A stretch of DNA of 64,000 bases from Symsagittifera roscoffensis (taxonomy: Eukaryota > Xenacoelomorpha > Acoela > Convolutidae): NCBI RefSeq assembly GCF_963678635.1, contig NC_087062.1, positions 52,400,473 to 52,464,472 on the forward strand, given 5' to 3'. The notes under the pieces were generated by a model. The model saw nothing but the letters and a program-made list of their open reading frames with translations, ran no database searches and had not been told where the DNA came from. Below, in pieces: positions 1 to 10,684 of the stretch; the first letter of the stretch is position 1; each line of letters begins with the position of its first letter. The position numbers were made by a program, and so were the translations under genes.

Positions 1-2454
1 CTGGAATCCAGAGACAAGTTACGGATACTGCGTAGACTATGCGGACTTTGCTACTTTTTACGGATTACACTAGGGGGCAATGCAATGTTTTTGCTATTTT
101 TCCGTGGAATCCAAAACAGCAAAAGCGATCAAAGAAAAATTGCAATATTGCAGATTCCGCGATAATTTTGCTTTTGGTCAGTTGCGCAATACGCTGACAT
201 TTCACAAAATACACAGTTTGGCCTCCTAATAAAATTCAGAAAAAATGTTAATTACGGTCGTAGAAACTTGTAGGTTCCGGTTTATTTTAAAATCAGACAG
301 ACGAGGTAAGACATCAAAGGGTTTGATGGCTTCTGAGTGCTGAGATCAGTAGTGAATGGTAGCCAAGAAGCCTGTAAAAACTAATGGAAAGGAAAGTTTA
401 ACATTTGGGCTCGACAAAATTCACCATAATAGGTTTACTTATAAGCCTACACGAAAAGCGTTTAAACCAAATAGACTAAGTTTCCGCGCAAAATATATTT
501 TAGAGAACTATGCCAGAAACAATTAGACAACGCTCAATGCCAAACTTAAACAGATGTAGCATAACGCAGGAAGGCTAACTTCTTTTTCCTCTGCCACTAA
601 GAATTGAAACACTCGATATACAAACCAAGTTAAAACAAAATGGGTAGTGCAAAAACAAACCAAAACAAGGGTTGCTATGCAAGTAGCACAGAATGTTCCG
701 AACAATTCTTTAAAAAAACTTAAAAATTAGCATCGTTTTTTGTGGGTGGTGTGATGAGAGAACTATTTGAACACGTATAACGTAGGCAAAATTTATAGCT
801 GACTTCTTACTGATCACTTTTTACATCTATTTGAATTGGAAAAAGTAAATGAGAACTAATTTGCTTAAATGCTTCTGTTGTCCCGTCTAATCACATAGTT
901 GGAGACGTTAAGAAAAAAAGTTTTGAATATACTTCGATAATGGTATTTTGAGTACGCCGCTCTAACAGTGTTAATGACTGAGACGGTATGATATGTTACG
1001 CCGCATAATATATTAAGCGATGTTTCAGATAATATTCCATTTAGTTATTTCTTAGTCATTGTTTAAGGCCATTGTAAAAAATCTCAGTTGTTCTACCCTA
1101 GGCCGCCACTACTTCTCCCATGGAGTGTTTCCAGTTCGATTAATATTCCTTTTCACCCCACTTACGCTCCTGTTCCATGATGCCCCCTAGAATATACTTA
1201 CGCTCCTGTTGCATGATGCCCCCTAGAATATAGTGCTTCACCCTTGCCAGTTCAGTGACCTCCAACTCCACTGTCATCGGCTTAACTGTCTCTGAACAAA
1301 TAAAGGTGAAAAAATCTGTGAATCGATCCTTTAATTGTTTTTTACCAGATCAGGAATTCCAATGGGGGCGTAGCGATTGGCATGTGTGCCTATTAGCATG
1401 CGCTAATTGCTTTAATTGGGCGGGCTTTCAGACGAAAAAAAAATTAGCCTAGAATTTCAAATGATTTCAAAAGCACTTGATTTGTTAGGGAAGTAAATTT
1501 TCACGTTCACTTATTTAAAAATTCGGCTGAGCGCACGCTGTCCATAGTTCTAAATTTGAGTCAACAAAACGTGAAATAGCGAATCATCAAACAACATTCT
1601 TTTACATGGGCGTGCTAATCGACACACATGCTAATCGACACACATAAGTATGCTTATTGACACACCAGTCCCAAAACCTTTTTACGTAATTTAGCGTACT
1701 CAAATGAGTGGTTCACTTTTTGAAACTATTTAATCGAATGTAGCAACAATGATTAGATATTGCTGCTGATCTGGGTTCGTTTCACTGATATAATAATCCA
1801 ATTATGATATTTTAGATGGCGTTAGAAAACAAAATACCGTAAAACCTGGGCAAAATTTATACAAAAAAACAAATATATACAAGAAAGAATAGCCAGTTGC
1901 TTTCCAAGTAGCACAGAATGTTTGACCATATCCATAAAAGTTACAAAATAAGTGTTTTTTTTCTTTTATTTTAAAGTCGTTTGTTTTTGTCCATGGTGGT
2001 ATGAGATAACTACAACAACGTGTAAAAAGTCAGCCAATTAGGCATAATCGTGAACAGTTGGCTTCAAAAATAAATAACAGACAAAAAATTCTAGTTTTTG
2101 GCACAATGTATCTTCATCTATTTTAGGATTTTTGTAATGGCCAAGGAAGCATTTAGGGAAAAACTCAGACCCGTGTTTCTCGACACTAAACCCATCCAAA
2201 TAGAATATAGCTTTTTCAAAATAGCTTTTTTGATCCAATGCGCTCTGTCGAGCTTGCTCTCGACCCGAGCTGCATAATGGCGTCGAATTAATGCTTGCAG
2301 CTAATCTAGAAAATTTGGTTAGTTTAGTTTAAAAAATTCAATATATTATAAATATATATAGTCAACCAGCCACAATGCCACAATTAGACTTTTTTGCATT
2401 AACAAAAAAGTTTTTGTTGCACATTCGAGTTTTAGAACTATATTTTGGACTGAA
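1..2454. repeat. Left (partial) copy of an 8,204-bp tandem duplication
   Basis: This stretch matches 8205-10658 at a constant offset of 8204, and I found no mismatch in the lines I compared. The match stops sharply after GGACTGAA at 2454 and 10658, where the two sequences become unrelated. The simplest reading is a tandem duplication whose junction is at 2454/2455, with most of the left copy lying before the window. It carries one coding exon (1202-1291). Near-identity means either a very recent event or an assembly duplication of one locus or haplotype. Confidence 0.9.
1202..1291 (-). CDS. Duplicate copy of the 90-bp exon of the unnamed minus-strand gene
   Basis: Read on the minus strand, this 90-bp exon lies between an acceptor (TTTGTTCAG) and a GTAAGT donor. 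It has 2 + 29 codons + 1 base, phase 1 on both sides, and encodes TVKPMTVELEVTELARVKHY followed by ILGGIMQQE. It appears identical to the exon at 9406-9495 and comes from the 8.2-kb duplication. A second GTAAGT donor lies 36 bp further on, created by a small direct repeat, and would add twelve in-frame residues (RKYILGGIMEQE). I do not recognise the domain. If the duplication is real, the transcript could carry this module twice in frame. Confidence 0.6.
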
Positions 2455-3094
2455 GTTTAGAGGAAGAAACAAAGAAGCATGGTTGATGAGAGGATGTTGA
2501 TAGGAGTCCTCTTGCAGCAAGGGACTTTTTTTATATAAATTTGATAAGACTAATTTTAAATTAACTGTCTAACTAATTTTTGTACTTTCCATCCAAATAG
2601 ATTTAAATTTACGAAAGTTTTATTGATACTGCAGTTTGTTGGAAATGAACAATATTTGTATCTTTCTATCAGTCGTTAATATGTGTTATATCATTTATTT
2701 TTTCTGATTGTGAGGTGTATAGCTTGGAATTGAATCTTACTGCAAATGAATTATTTCATAATAGTGAATGAATATAACTCCAAATAGATAGCTCCAAGTA
2801 TATTACTTCATGTTAGTGAATGAAAATATACTGCGTAGATAATCTTGTAGAGAAGTAGTCGTTGCAGTCTGCTTTTCCGTTTCACGACGTAGAAGCATGG
2901 TCCGTTATTCGGGTTTTGGCCTGGTGTAATTTTGAATACTCGTTGCTTTTGATTAAACTTACTGAAACGTGGAGGTAAGTTTTCAAGACTTCTTAGCTTT
3001 TTTGTGTTATGTATTTGGATCTTAGATCTTATGTCTATTTTGAATTTGTTAAACCTAAGTTTGTTAACGTCTTTTTCGAGACTCTAGAATGCGC
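1292..3094. other. Non-coding stretch, intron of the minus-strand gene
   Basis: AT-rich sequence crossing the duplication junction at 2454/2455. It contains a short direct repeat (GACACACATGCTAATC, near 1620-1650) and a roughly 40-bp repeated phrase (TAGTGAATGAA) near 2765-2825. No splice-bounded open frame with coding-like composition was found. The short open frames here lack splice sites and any recognisable domain. Confidence 0.5.
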
Positions 3095-3545
3095 CAGATG
3101 AGTTTAAGTCTGGCGTGGCTCACTCATAGAGAAACTTCAGATAAGATGCACCGTCTCCTTGTCACGCTATCTTATTTTCGGCTGGATAGATTCGTGCAAC
3201 CTCTTAGTCTGATACCGATCTTAATCTTATTCTTATATGTCCTAGTTTCAATAGACCTAGAGTATACTGGTACTTGCGAGGTAGAGGTTAAAAACTGTTC
3301 TGGAGAAGAACGACTGTTTGCTAAGTTATATTTGTTCCGCTTTGTTGCTGAAACTATGAATAGTTTCAGCTTTACAAATAATTGTAAGCGTTAGTTATGG
3401 ATCATGATTGGTTAAATAGAAAAGTTTTTGATAGTTTGATCAATATTTTAATTGGATATTATCACTATTTTTAAACTGGTTCCACTGTGAAGTCAGACCT
3501 AAGAGTTAATTTTTTTCTTCAAAAATTGCCTGCAACTTCCTTCTT
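3095..3545. repeat. Old dispersed repeat copy, LTR-like (solo)
   Basis: A core at about 3120-3275 matches 33795-33955 at roughly 88-90 percent. Weaker similarity runs on to a shared GGTTCCAC near 3480 and 34152. At the second site the repeat borders a strand-asymmetric internal region, which suggests this copy is a solo terminal repeat of an old LTR-type element. No internal region lies next to it here. The family is not identified and the age is old by the divergence of the two copies. Confidence 0.4.
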
Positions 3546-3689
3546 CAACTGGTCCAGATCCATTCTCTTCGTTCGCATTTGGTAAAATTTTATGCTTTCT
3601 TGCATCAAAATTTTCTAGTTTTGTCTTTTGATAGAGTTGCCAACTTGCATCTTCAAAGTTTTAAGCTTTGGCTCCATTTCGATTCCATT

Positions 3690-3925
3690 TATACACAGAC
3701 TTTCGCGACCCATGTCCAGACTTTCGCGACCAAATTTTGGTATGTCCAGACGTTCGCGACCCATGTCCAGACTACTTTCGCGACCAAGTTTTGGTATGTC
3801 TAGACTTTCGCGGCCCACGGCGCGACTCATGTCCAGACTTTCCAGACTCAAACTCTCGATGCGACTACGCAATTTGGGTCTTAATCCGGATGTGGCGCAA
3901 CCAAGTCTGGACATGAGTCTGGGAC
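3690..3925. repeat. Degenerate short-period repeat island (TCCAGACTTTCGCGACC words)
   Basis: The phrases CATGTCCAGACTTTCGCGACC-like and CGCGACCAAATTTTGGTATG alternate several times with a higher-order period near 50 bp. The island is CpG-rich in an AT-rich setting. Similar words recur at 32520-32735. Open frames run through it on both strands with Arg/Ser-rich repetitive translations, which is a by-product of the repeat. It directly follows (minus direction) the exon ending near 3946. Confidence 0.6.
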
Positions 3926-3945
3926 CTCGACCCGGGCAGTTTTAC

Positions 3946-4199
3946 ACGAAATGGGTTCTTCTGCGGACTAGCCTGTTTGCAGTTGGGTTTGAAAGGGAAG
4001 TTGCTCCTGTTCCACAAGCCCGTGTAGTGAGTCCCATGGCTTTGCTCCAGATGAGACAGGAACACGTCTGCCTTCCTGAAAGCAATTCCCTCTCCATTCT
4101 CTGATTTCTGTGCAGCACACCTGCCCAACAGACACCTCACCTCTTTCTCCAGGGAACACCGCTTGTGTATGTTGAGGTGGAACATGGATATACTGTACA
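3946..4199 (-). CDS. Exon of unnamed minus-strand gene (Cys/His-rich)
   Basis: The minus-strand acceptor is a clear pyrimidine tract ending TTTTTCAG at 4200. It continues the previous exon (5185-5310) in phase 1 and gives VYSISMFHLNIHKRC and then a Cys-containing stretch (CSLEKEVRCLLGRC). The frame stays open with coding-like GC content to a possible donor at 3946 (CGT|GTAAAA, 84 codons). A stronger donor, GAG|GTGAGG at 4141/4140, would end the exon after 19 codons. The end is therefore uncertain. The His and Cys residues with two Cys in the preceding exon could bind zinc, but the spacing fits no family I know. Confidence 0.5.
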
Positions 4200-5184
4200 C
4201 TGAAAAAGAGAAAAAAGTTCGAGTTGAGATGATTAGACAATTTTTTGAACGAATGCTAAAATAAATTAATTTTGCTTATTGAAGGTTTTGAGCATTTTTG
4301 TACTTACATCGAAAAGCATTATCGTTCACGATTTCCACAATTTCAAAGTGAATACTTCGAGAAGCGGAACGTTCATTTGTTGGGGCATGACAAGTAACCA
4401 TCTATGGGGTCTGCGTTTGTGTAGCTATGGCTTTGTTGATAAATCAAGCTCAAAAGTTTCGGTTGCTTAAGAATTGGATATGGTGTTCATTTCCGACTAA
4501 TTCTCATGGAAAATACACAATGCTTGCCAAAACCAATAGCTTCAATCTTAGATGGCATTTTTATTTTATTGACAAAATCGTCATGCTTGGAGGAGTATTT
4601 GAAAAGAAATTATAGTTCTGACTGTTTTAAACGCCCCAATTATTCTTCCTCGAAGATGGCCCAAAAAATTTCCCAAGTTATATGATTGTATAATACTCAT
4701 ACAGCTGGCTTATATCTGCCTTATGAAAAAAAAGTATTGCCTGTTGGTCTGCAATTATCTCATAAAATTATGACAACAAAAGTTTTCACAAAAAAGTCAA
4801 ATTTAAAATATACATATTATATAATCTCAGGAAAACTTGTAAATCACAGTAAAATTTCCCGTTTTCGCAAATCTTTAAAATGGAAGGCAAACTCCGTTAT
4901 CGAACTGTAAAAATGTCAATGTCACGAGAAACGGGTTCGACTTCTAGCTTCTAAAACTCTATGTAGTTATCAGATTTCCAAGCGAAAAAAAACTTGACCT
5001 ATTAATCAGCTTTCTCGAATTGGTTTAAATTTTTCAAAAAAGTGTCAATGTTAATTGTTCTAGAAATTCAAAGAGCTTTAAGGTCGTCTAATCTTTTCTC
5101 GGAAAGTCGAAAGTTTTCAAAAAACAAGTCAGTTTGCGTTCATTGACTCTTTCCCATTTGTCTGTTGGCTATGTTTTAAATTAC
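4200..5184. other. Intron, no gene seen
   Basis: About 985 bp between two minus-strand exons with a GTAATT donor at 5184 and TTTTTCAG acceptor at 4200. AT-rich, with several short open frames lacking any recognisable domain. No element with clear ends was found. Confidence 0.6.
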
Positions 5185-5310
5185 CTTTGCTGAAGTGGAA
5201 GTAGGGGCTGTCATTCATGACCTCCCCATCTGCCTCTAGAAAGGGAAGACGGCACTCAGGGTGCTGCTCCTCACATATGTATGTGCCGAAGTGGAACACC
5301 CACGCATGAG
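5185..5310 (-). CDS. Exon of unnamed minus-strand gene (C-x6-C motif)
   Basis: A 126-bp exon with acceptor ATGATTTCAG and donor AAAG|GTAATT. It has 2 + 41 codons + 1 base, phase 1 on both sides. It encodes HAWVFHFGTYICEEQHPEC, then RLPFLEADGEVMNDSPY and FHFSK. Joined to 9406-9495 the boundary codon is CCT (Pro), and to 3946-4199 it is GTG (Val), with no stop. GC content is well above the flanks. The Cys-x6-Cys and aromatic-rich start suggest a folded, perhaps metal-binding, module. The His-rich start recalls HhH-type DNA glycosylase iron-sulphur loops, but the later cysteines do not fit, so no family is assigned. Confidence 0.65.
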
Positions 5311-5364
5311 CTGAAATCATACCTTATCCACTAGCGCCATACTACCCGTACCTAGTAAATGCTC

Positions 5365-5975
5365 TAGTTCAGATCTGAAATAATCTTTTTCAGATCGAAT
5401 TTTCCGATCTGAAATGGGATGTGAAATGTTAAAATAACGCTTGGATACTTAAGGAATGGGTTATTTCAGATCTAATTTTAGATCTGGGATTTTCTTTTTT
5501 CTTGGTTATTTCAGATCTGAAAAAATCTATTTCAGATCTAATTTTGAATCTGAAATTTAGATTTTCTTCGTTATTTTAGATCTGAAAAATCGATAAATTT
5601 GACACAATTTTTGCTATTTTTGATACTTTGTATTTGATAGCCTCTGCTAGCTAGTAGCAGGTACTCAGCAAAGTCTCCAAACAGAGACTGCCAAAATATG
5701 TTTCCCCAAGCTTGAAATAAACCTTGGAAACGCATAAGTAGCACATGAAAATCAAAAATTGATAGGTTTTCTAACAGTTTTTGAAACTTTTTATTACAGT
5801 TGAACAAAAATTTTAGTTCGAAAAAAAAACTGTTTGTGAAATTATTGGGATCTGAAATTTTGTTTTTCAAGTTTATTTCAGATCTGAAATTTTCAAGTTT
5901 TTATTCAGCTATGAAATAAAGAATTTCTGATCTGAGAATCAAATAATGTAAAAATAAAGAATTTCGGATCTTGCA
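5365..5975. repeat. Island of TTTCAGATCTGAAA palindromes
   Basis: The perfect palindrome TTTCAGATCTGAAA and its near variants (AGATCTGAAA, TTTCAGATCTAAT) occur about ten times in two clusters, near 5365-5600 and 5865-5975. Spacing is irregular, so this is not a simple tandem array. It lies in an intron of the minus-strand gene. No coding potential is evident. Confidence 0.7.
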
Positions 5976-7636
5976 CAGAAAGTCCCCTGGTTACGGGTAG
6001 CCTAGCCGATTATATTGTGCTTCATGCAAGTTGGATTGCTGTGGCGAAAACTTCGTCAGAAATTCATCATTATAATTTCTCCGACGAAATGAAGACCAAA
6101 AATTTTTAGAGAGTTGGAATTTTTGGGAAATGCACATCCTGTAGAACTTAGGTAATTATTAAAGTTCAGCTGAATATTTTTTCGTTTGTGTAATTAAATT
6201 GAAATATTTAAGCGCTCGTATCGTTTTTACAAATACTTTGAGCACATTTTCCGCTAAAACTAACAAAATAAATTAGTCACCTTGATCAGTTAAAATTAGT
6301 GTTTTCTCGTGAAAAACCAGCTATATGAAAGCAATTCGGCTTTTTGCTGATACCTGTTGAGATTTTAAAAAAAATGGGCGTCTTAATGTTTCTGAATAAT
6401 TTCATTGTATTAAAATTAAGCAAAATCAAATTCAATTTCAATCCAGCTGATTTTGATTAAATTTATATTGTATTTTATAAAATGAACAAGTAGCCCAAAA
6501 CCTCCGCTAGTCAAAAGCAGAAGTAATCCTCAAGGCAAGCATTTTTTAAATCATGGCAGCTCGCTTAGCATAAAATGCAATCAAATTCGGTGCTCAAAAT
6601 CTTCTGTACCATAATGAAAACAAAGCAGAAAAAATCAAAAACCTCTGAGTTAATAGGTACTGCGACAACTTGCAAAAAAATAACTTATAAGGTAAAATTT
6701 CGGTTTAAGACAACCAGCTTCGCGACGATAACCGAATCGAATTATTATATAAAATTCCACCCTCTGTTGGCAAGCTTGCAATCTGCTGGCGCGACTGCGG
6801 TGGTGAGCTTATTGCGAGGTGTCGGTTAAGGTGAGTCATCTTTTGTTGCGAGTTATCGCGTTACGCAGTTTATAGCTTCAGCAGCTACTGAAAACCAAGT
6901 TTTAAAAAAAGTTTAAAAAAAGCGCTTCTTCTCAATTAGATTATTGAGAAAAAAAACATCAATCACGTAAATACAAACACTCAAGCGATCAAGACTCAAA
7001 ATTTTCCCCCTGAAATGACGAAAGGCGTCCACTCCCAACTTTTTTTTCCTAAAAAAATAACGCTAAAAAGATGCAAAAATCTGCTCTAAGAACAAAAAAA
7101 AAGCAATACCAAAAGCCCTTTAGTCTGAAATTATGTAAATGTTAACAGCTTTGAGACACTTCAATCAGACTTCAATTCATAGCTTACTATTGTTAAACTA
7201 CTGCCAAATTCCCCCTGAAAAATGCAATGAAAAATTTGAATGTTAGAACTTTGTTCGTATACAACGTCGGTCGCATGATATCTATCGACAAAAATCCAAA
7301 GACTAACTGCAATTGGAGAAATAAGGTTGTTTACAATTCATTGTAAAAACCATTATGCAAAGCATATCTGCAGACTTAAAAATCATAAAATAAAGTTTTT
7401 AGCACAATCTCACCCAAAAATTTTGCCTTTAAAGTGTAAAACCTAGCAAAAGAATTCTGTCTAAAACTGCAAATAGACAACATTTGTCTGCAGAGCCTAA
7501 TTTGAGGTCCTATCAAAAACCTTTTAGTCTCGATTTCATTCAAGAAACCACGCACTAGCTCTGACATCTGGAATTCTATGCAATTAGAATTTTATGCACT
7601 TGATTGAAGTTGAATGGTTGACTAAGCCAATTAAAA
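5976..7636. other. Intronic sequence with one possible plus-strand promoter
   Basis: AT-rich intron of the minus-strand gene. Apart from the possible TATA box and first exon at 6746-6830 (listed separately), I see no splice-bounded coding segment and no element with definable ends. Confidence 0.5.
6746..6830 (+). promoter_or_regulatory. Possible TATA-box promoter and untranslated first exon
   Basis: TATATAAAA at 6746-6754 is followed at the usual distance by a GC-rich stretch of about 75 bp that ends at a strong plus-strand donor, GTTAAG|GTGAGTC, at 6830/6831. This is the layout of a short 5' untranslated exon. The GPCR on the same strand at 18349-20090 lacks 5' exons in the window, so this could belong to it, but nothing joins the two directly. 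No coding frame in the stretch looks convincing. Confidence 0.25.
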
Positions 7637-8148
7637 CCAGACTGCCCGTATGAGGGCAAAACCCTGAATATTTCGACTGCTTTTTAAAGTCTATAGGTCA
7701 GTAATAACATGAAAAAATTATATGTAATACAAAACCGAAAATTTTTTTCTTAATTTGAAATTTTTTTGTGAAAATTATTACCCCACCACACGCCATATAA
7801 AGTACAAAGTGATATATTTCGCTGCTAATAACATATTGATTATGACAAATAAGCTTCCTATAACCAATTTGGAACGATTTCTAAGAAAGATTAAATCTCC
7901 TCTTACGCGTTAATAGCGCGAATTATATCGCGCGTTAATTGTTCCAAATTGGCCAAAACTTTATGAAAAATGATCACATGTGAAATAGCTTTTCAAATTT
8001 AAGCTCAGGACAGCAATACTTTTTTAATGATTTTATAAAAATTCCGTCAAAAATGGCCGGTTAAAAAGTCGAAGTTTGTCTGAAGAAAAAGAACCCCGCC
8101 CCGAGCACAAATGTTCCGTTACTTTCGTTACGATAGTCGGAACAATAA
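7637..8148 (-). mobile_element. Non-autonomous Helentron-like element (HINE), minus orientation
   Basis: In element orientation it starts near 8148 with TTGTTCCGACTATCGTAACG and runs through a GC-rich leader (GCTCGGGGCGGGG) and a core with ATTAACGCGCGATATAATTC. It ends near 7637 with a subterminal inverted repeat and a hairpin region resembling CAGGGCTTCGCCCTG, then ATACGAGCAGTC-like bases. The 5' GTTCCGAC and internal 3' GTCGGAAC pairing matches the asymmetric inverted repeats described for Helentron-associated elements. No coding region is present. Confidence 0.6.
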
Positions 8149-9405
8149 TCATTTTGCGCATCCACTGCACCGGCCAAATTGCGCAGTTGGGTGTCTCTAA
8201 GTCGCTGGAATCCAGAGACAAGTTACGGATACTGCGTAGACTATGCGGACTTTGCTACTTTTTACGGATTACACTAGGGGGCAATGCAATGTTTTTGCTA
8301 TTTTTCCGTGGAATCCAAAACAGCAAAAGCGATCAAAGAAAAATTGCAATATTGCAGATTCCGCGATAATTTTGCTTTTGGTCAGTTGCGCAATACGCTG
8401 ACATTTCACAAAATACACAGTTTGGCCTCCTAATAAAATTCAGAAAAAATGTTAATTACGGTCGTAGAAACTTGTAGGTTCCGGTTTATTTTAAAATCAG
8501 ACAGACGAGGTAAGACATCAAAGGGTTTGATGGCTTCTGAGTGCTGAGATCAGTAGTGAATGGTAGCCAAGAAGCCTGTAAAAACTAATGGAAAGGAAAG
8601 TTTAACATTTGGGCTCGACAAAATTCACCATAATAGGTTTACTTATAAGCCTACACGAAAAGCGTTTAAACCAAATAGACTAAGTTTCCGCGCAAAATAT
8701 ATTTTAGAGAACTATGCCAGAAACAATTAGACAACGCTCAATGCCAAACTTAAACAGATGTAGCATAACGCAGGAAGGCTAACTTCTTTTTCCTCTGCCA
8801 CTAAGAATTGAAACACTCGATATACAAACCAAGTTAAAACAAAATGGGTAGTGCAAAAACAAACCAAAACAAGGGTTGCTATGCAAGTAGCACAGAATGT
8901 TCCGAACAATTCTTTAAAAAAACTTAAAAATTAGCATCGTTTTTTGTGGGTGGTGTGATGAGAGAACTATTTGAACACGTATAACGTAGGCAAAATTTAT
9001 AGCTGACTTCTTACTGATCACTTTTTACATCTATTTGAATTGGAAAAAGTAAATGAGAACTAATTTGCTTAAATGCTTCTGTTGTCCCGTCTAATCACAT
9101 AGTTGGAGACGTTAAGAAAAAAAGTTTTGAATATACTTCGATAATGGTATTTTGAGTACGCCGCTCTAACAGTGTTAATGACTGAGACGGTATGATATGT
9201 TACGCCGCATAATATATTAAGCGATGTTTCAGATAATATTCCATTTAGTTATTTCTTAGTCATTGTTTAAGGCCATTGTAAAAAATCTCAGTTGTTCTAC
9301 CCTAGGCCGCCACTACTTCTCCCATGGAGTGTTTCCAGTTCGATTAATATTCCTTTTCACCCCACTTACGCTCCTGTTCCATGATGCCCCCTAGAATATA
9401 CTTAC

Positions 9406-9495
9406 GCTCCTGTTGCATGATGCCCCCTAGAATATAGTGCTTCACCCTTGCCAGTTCAGTGACCTCCAACTCCACTGTCATCGGCTTAACTGTCT
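9406..9495 (-). CDS. 90-bp exon of unnamed minus-strand gene (with tandem donors)
   Basis: Acceptor TTTGTTCAG, 29 codons, donor GAGC|GTAAGT, phase 1 at both ends. Upstream it joins 13549-13617 through an AAG codon (Lys), and downstream it joins 5185-5310 through CCT (Pro). It encodes a charged, probably helical segment (VELEVTELARVKHYILGG). A 36-bp direct repeat just past the first donor recreates a GTAAGT site and would insert RKYILGGIMEQE in frame. Two protein forms are thus possible. The exon is repeated at 1202-1291. The family is not recognised. Confidence 0.65.
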
Positions 9496-10684
9496 CTGAA
9501 CAAATAAAGGTGAAAAAATCTGTGAATCGATCCTTTAATTGTTTTTTACCAGATCAGGAATTCCAATGGGGGCGTAGCGATTGGCATGTGTGCCTATTAG
9601 CATGCGCTAATTGCTTTAATTGGGCGGGCTTTCAGACGAAAAAAAAATTAGCCTAGAATTTCAAATGATTTCAAAAGCACTTGATTTGTTAGGGAAGTAA
9701 ATTTTCACGTTCACTTATTTAAAAATTCGGCTGAGCGCACGCTGTCCATAGTTCTAAATTTGAGTCAACAAAACGTGAAATAGCGAATCATCAAACAACA
9801 TTCTTTTACATGGGCGTGCTAATCGACACACATGCTAATCGACACACATAAGTATGCTTATTGACACACCAGTCCCAAAACCTTTTTACGTAATTTAGCG
9901 TACTCAAATGAGTGGTTCACTTTTTGAAACTATTTAATCGAATGTAGCAACAATGATTAGATATTGCTGCTGATCTGGGTTCGTTTCACTGATATAATAA
10001 TCCAATTATGATATTTTAGATGGCGTTAGAAAACAAAATACCGTAAAACCTGGGCAAAATTTATACAAAAAAACAAATATATACAAGAAAGAATAGCCAG
10101 TTGCTTTCCAAGTAGCACAGAATGTTTGACCATATCCATAAAAGTTACAAAATAAGTGTTTTTTTTCTTTTATTTTAAAGTCGTTTGTTTTTGTCCATGG
10201 TGGTATGAGATAACTACAACAACGTGTAAAAAGTCAGCCAATTAGGCATAATCGTGAACAGTTGGCTTCAAAAATAAATAACAGACAAAAAATTCTAGTT
10301 TTTGGCACAATGTATCTTCATCTATTTTAGGATTTTTGTAATGGCCAAGGAAGCATTTAGGGAAAAACTCAGACCCGTGTTTCTCGACACTAAACCCATC
10401 CAAATAGAATATAGCTTTTTCAAAATAGCTTTTTTGATCCAATGCGCTCTGTCGAGCTTGCTCTCGACCCGAGCTGCATAATGGCGTCGAATTAATGCTT
10501 GCAGCTAATCTAGAAAATTTGGTTAGTTTAGTTTAAAAAATTCAATATATTATAAATATATATAGTCAACCAGCCACAATGCCACAATTAGACTTTTTTG
10601 CATTAACAAAAAAGTTTTTGTTGCACATTCGAGTTTTAGAACTATATTTTGGACTGAATAACTGAATTGGTTAGAACACAAAAG

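Larger units (their letters stand above)
2455..10658. repeat. Right copy of the 8,204-bp tandem duplication unit
   Basis: If the duplication is tandem, this is one full unit. It holds three minus-strand exons (9406-9495, 5185-5310, 3946-4199), one Helentron-like element (7637-8148), an LTR-like repeat (3095-3545) and a GATC-palindrome-rich island. The other unit would span about 5.75 kb before the window plus 1-2454. The right break lies about 25 bp from a decayed Helentron-like copy that starts near 10685. Only the 2454-bp overlap can be checked inside this window. Confidence 0.7.

Noticed and set aside
523-705. 60-codon hydrophobic open frame (also 8727-8909)
   Set aside because: AT-rich composition, no splice or homology support; its doubling only reflects the 8.2-kb duplication.
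1-10658. The two identical 2.45-kb blocks as terminal repeats of one retroelement
   Set aside because: The internal 5.7 kb has host-type exons and unrelated short elements, no element genes, and the blocks contain a host exon; a tandem duplication explains it better.
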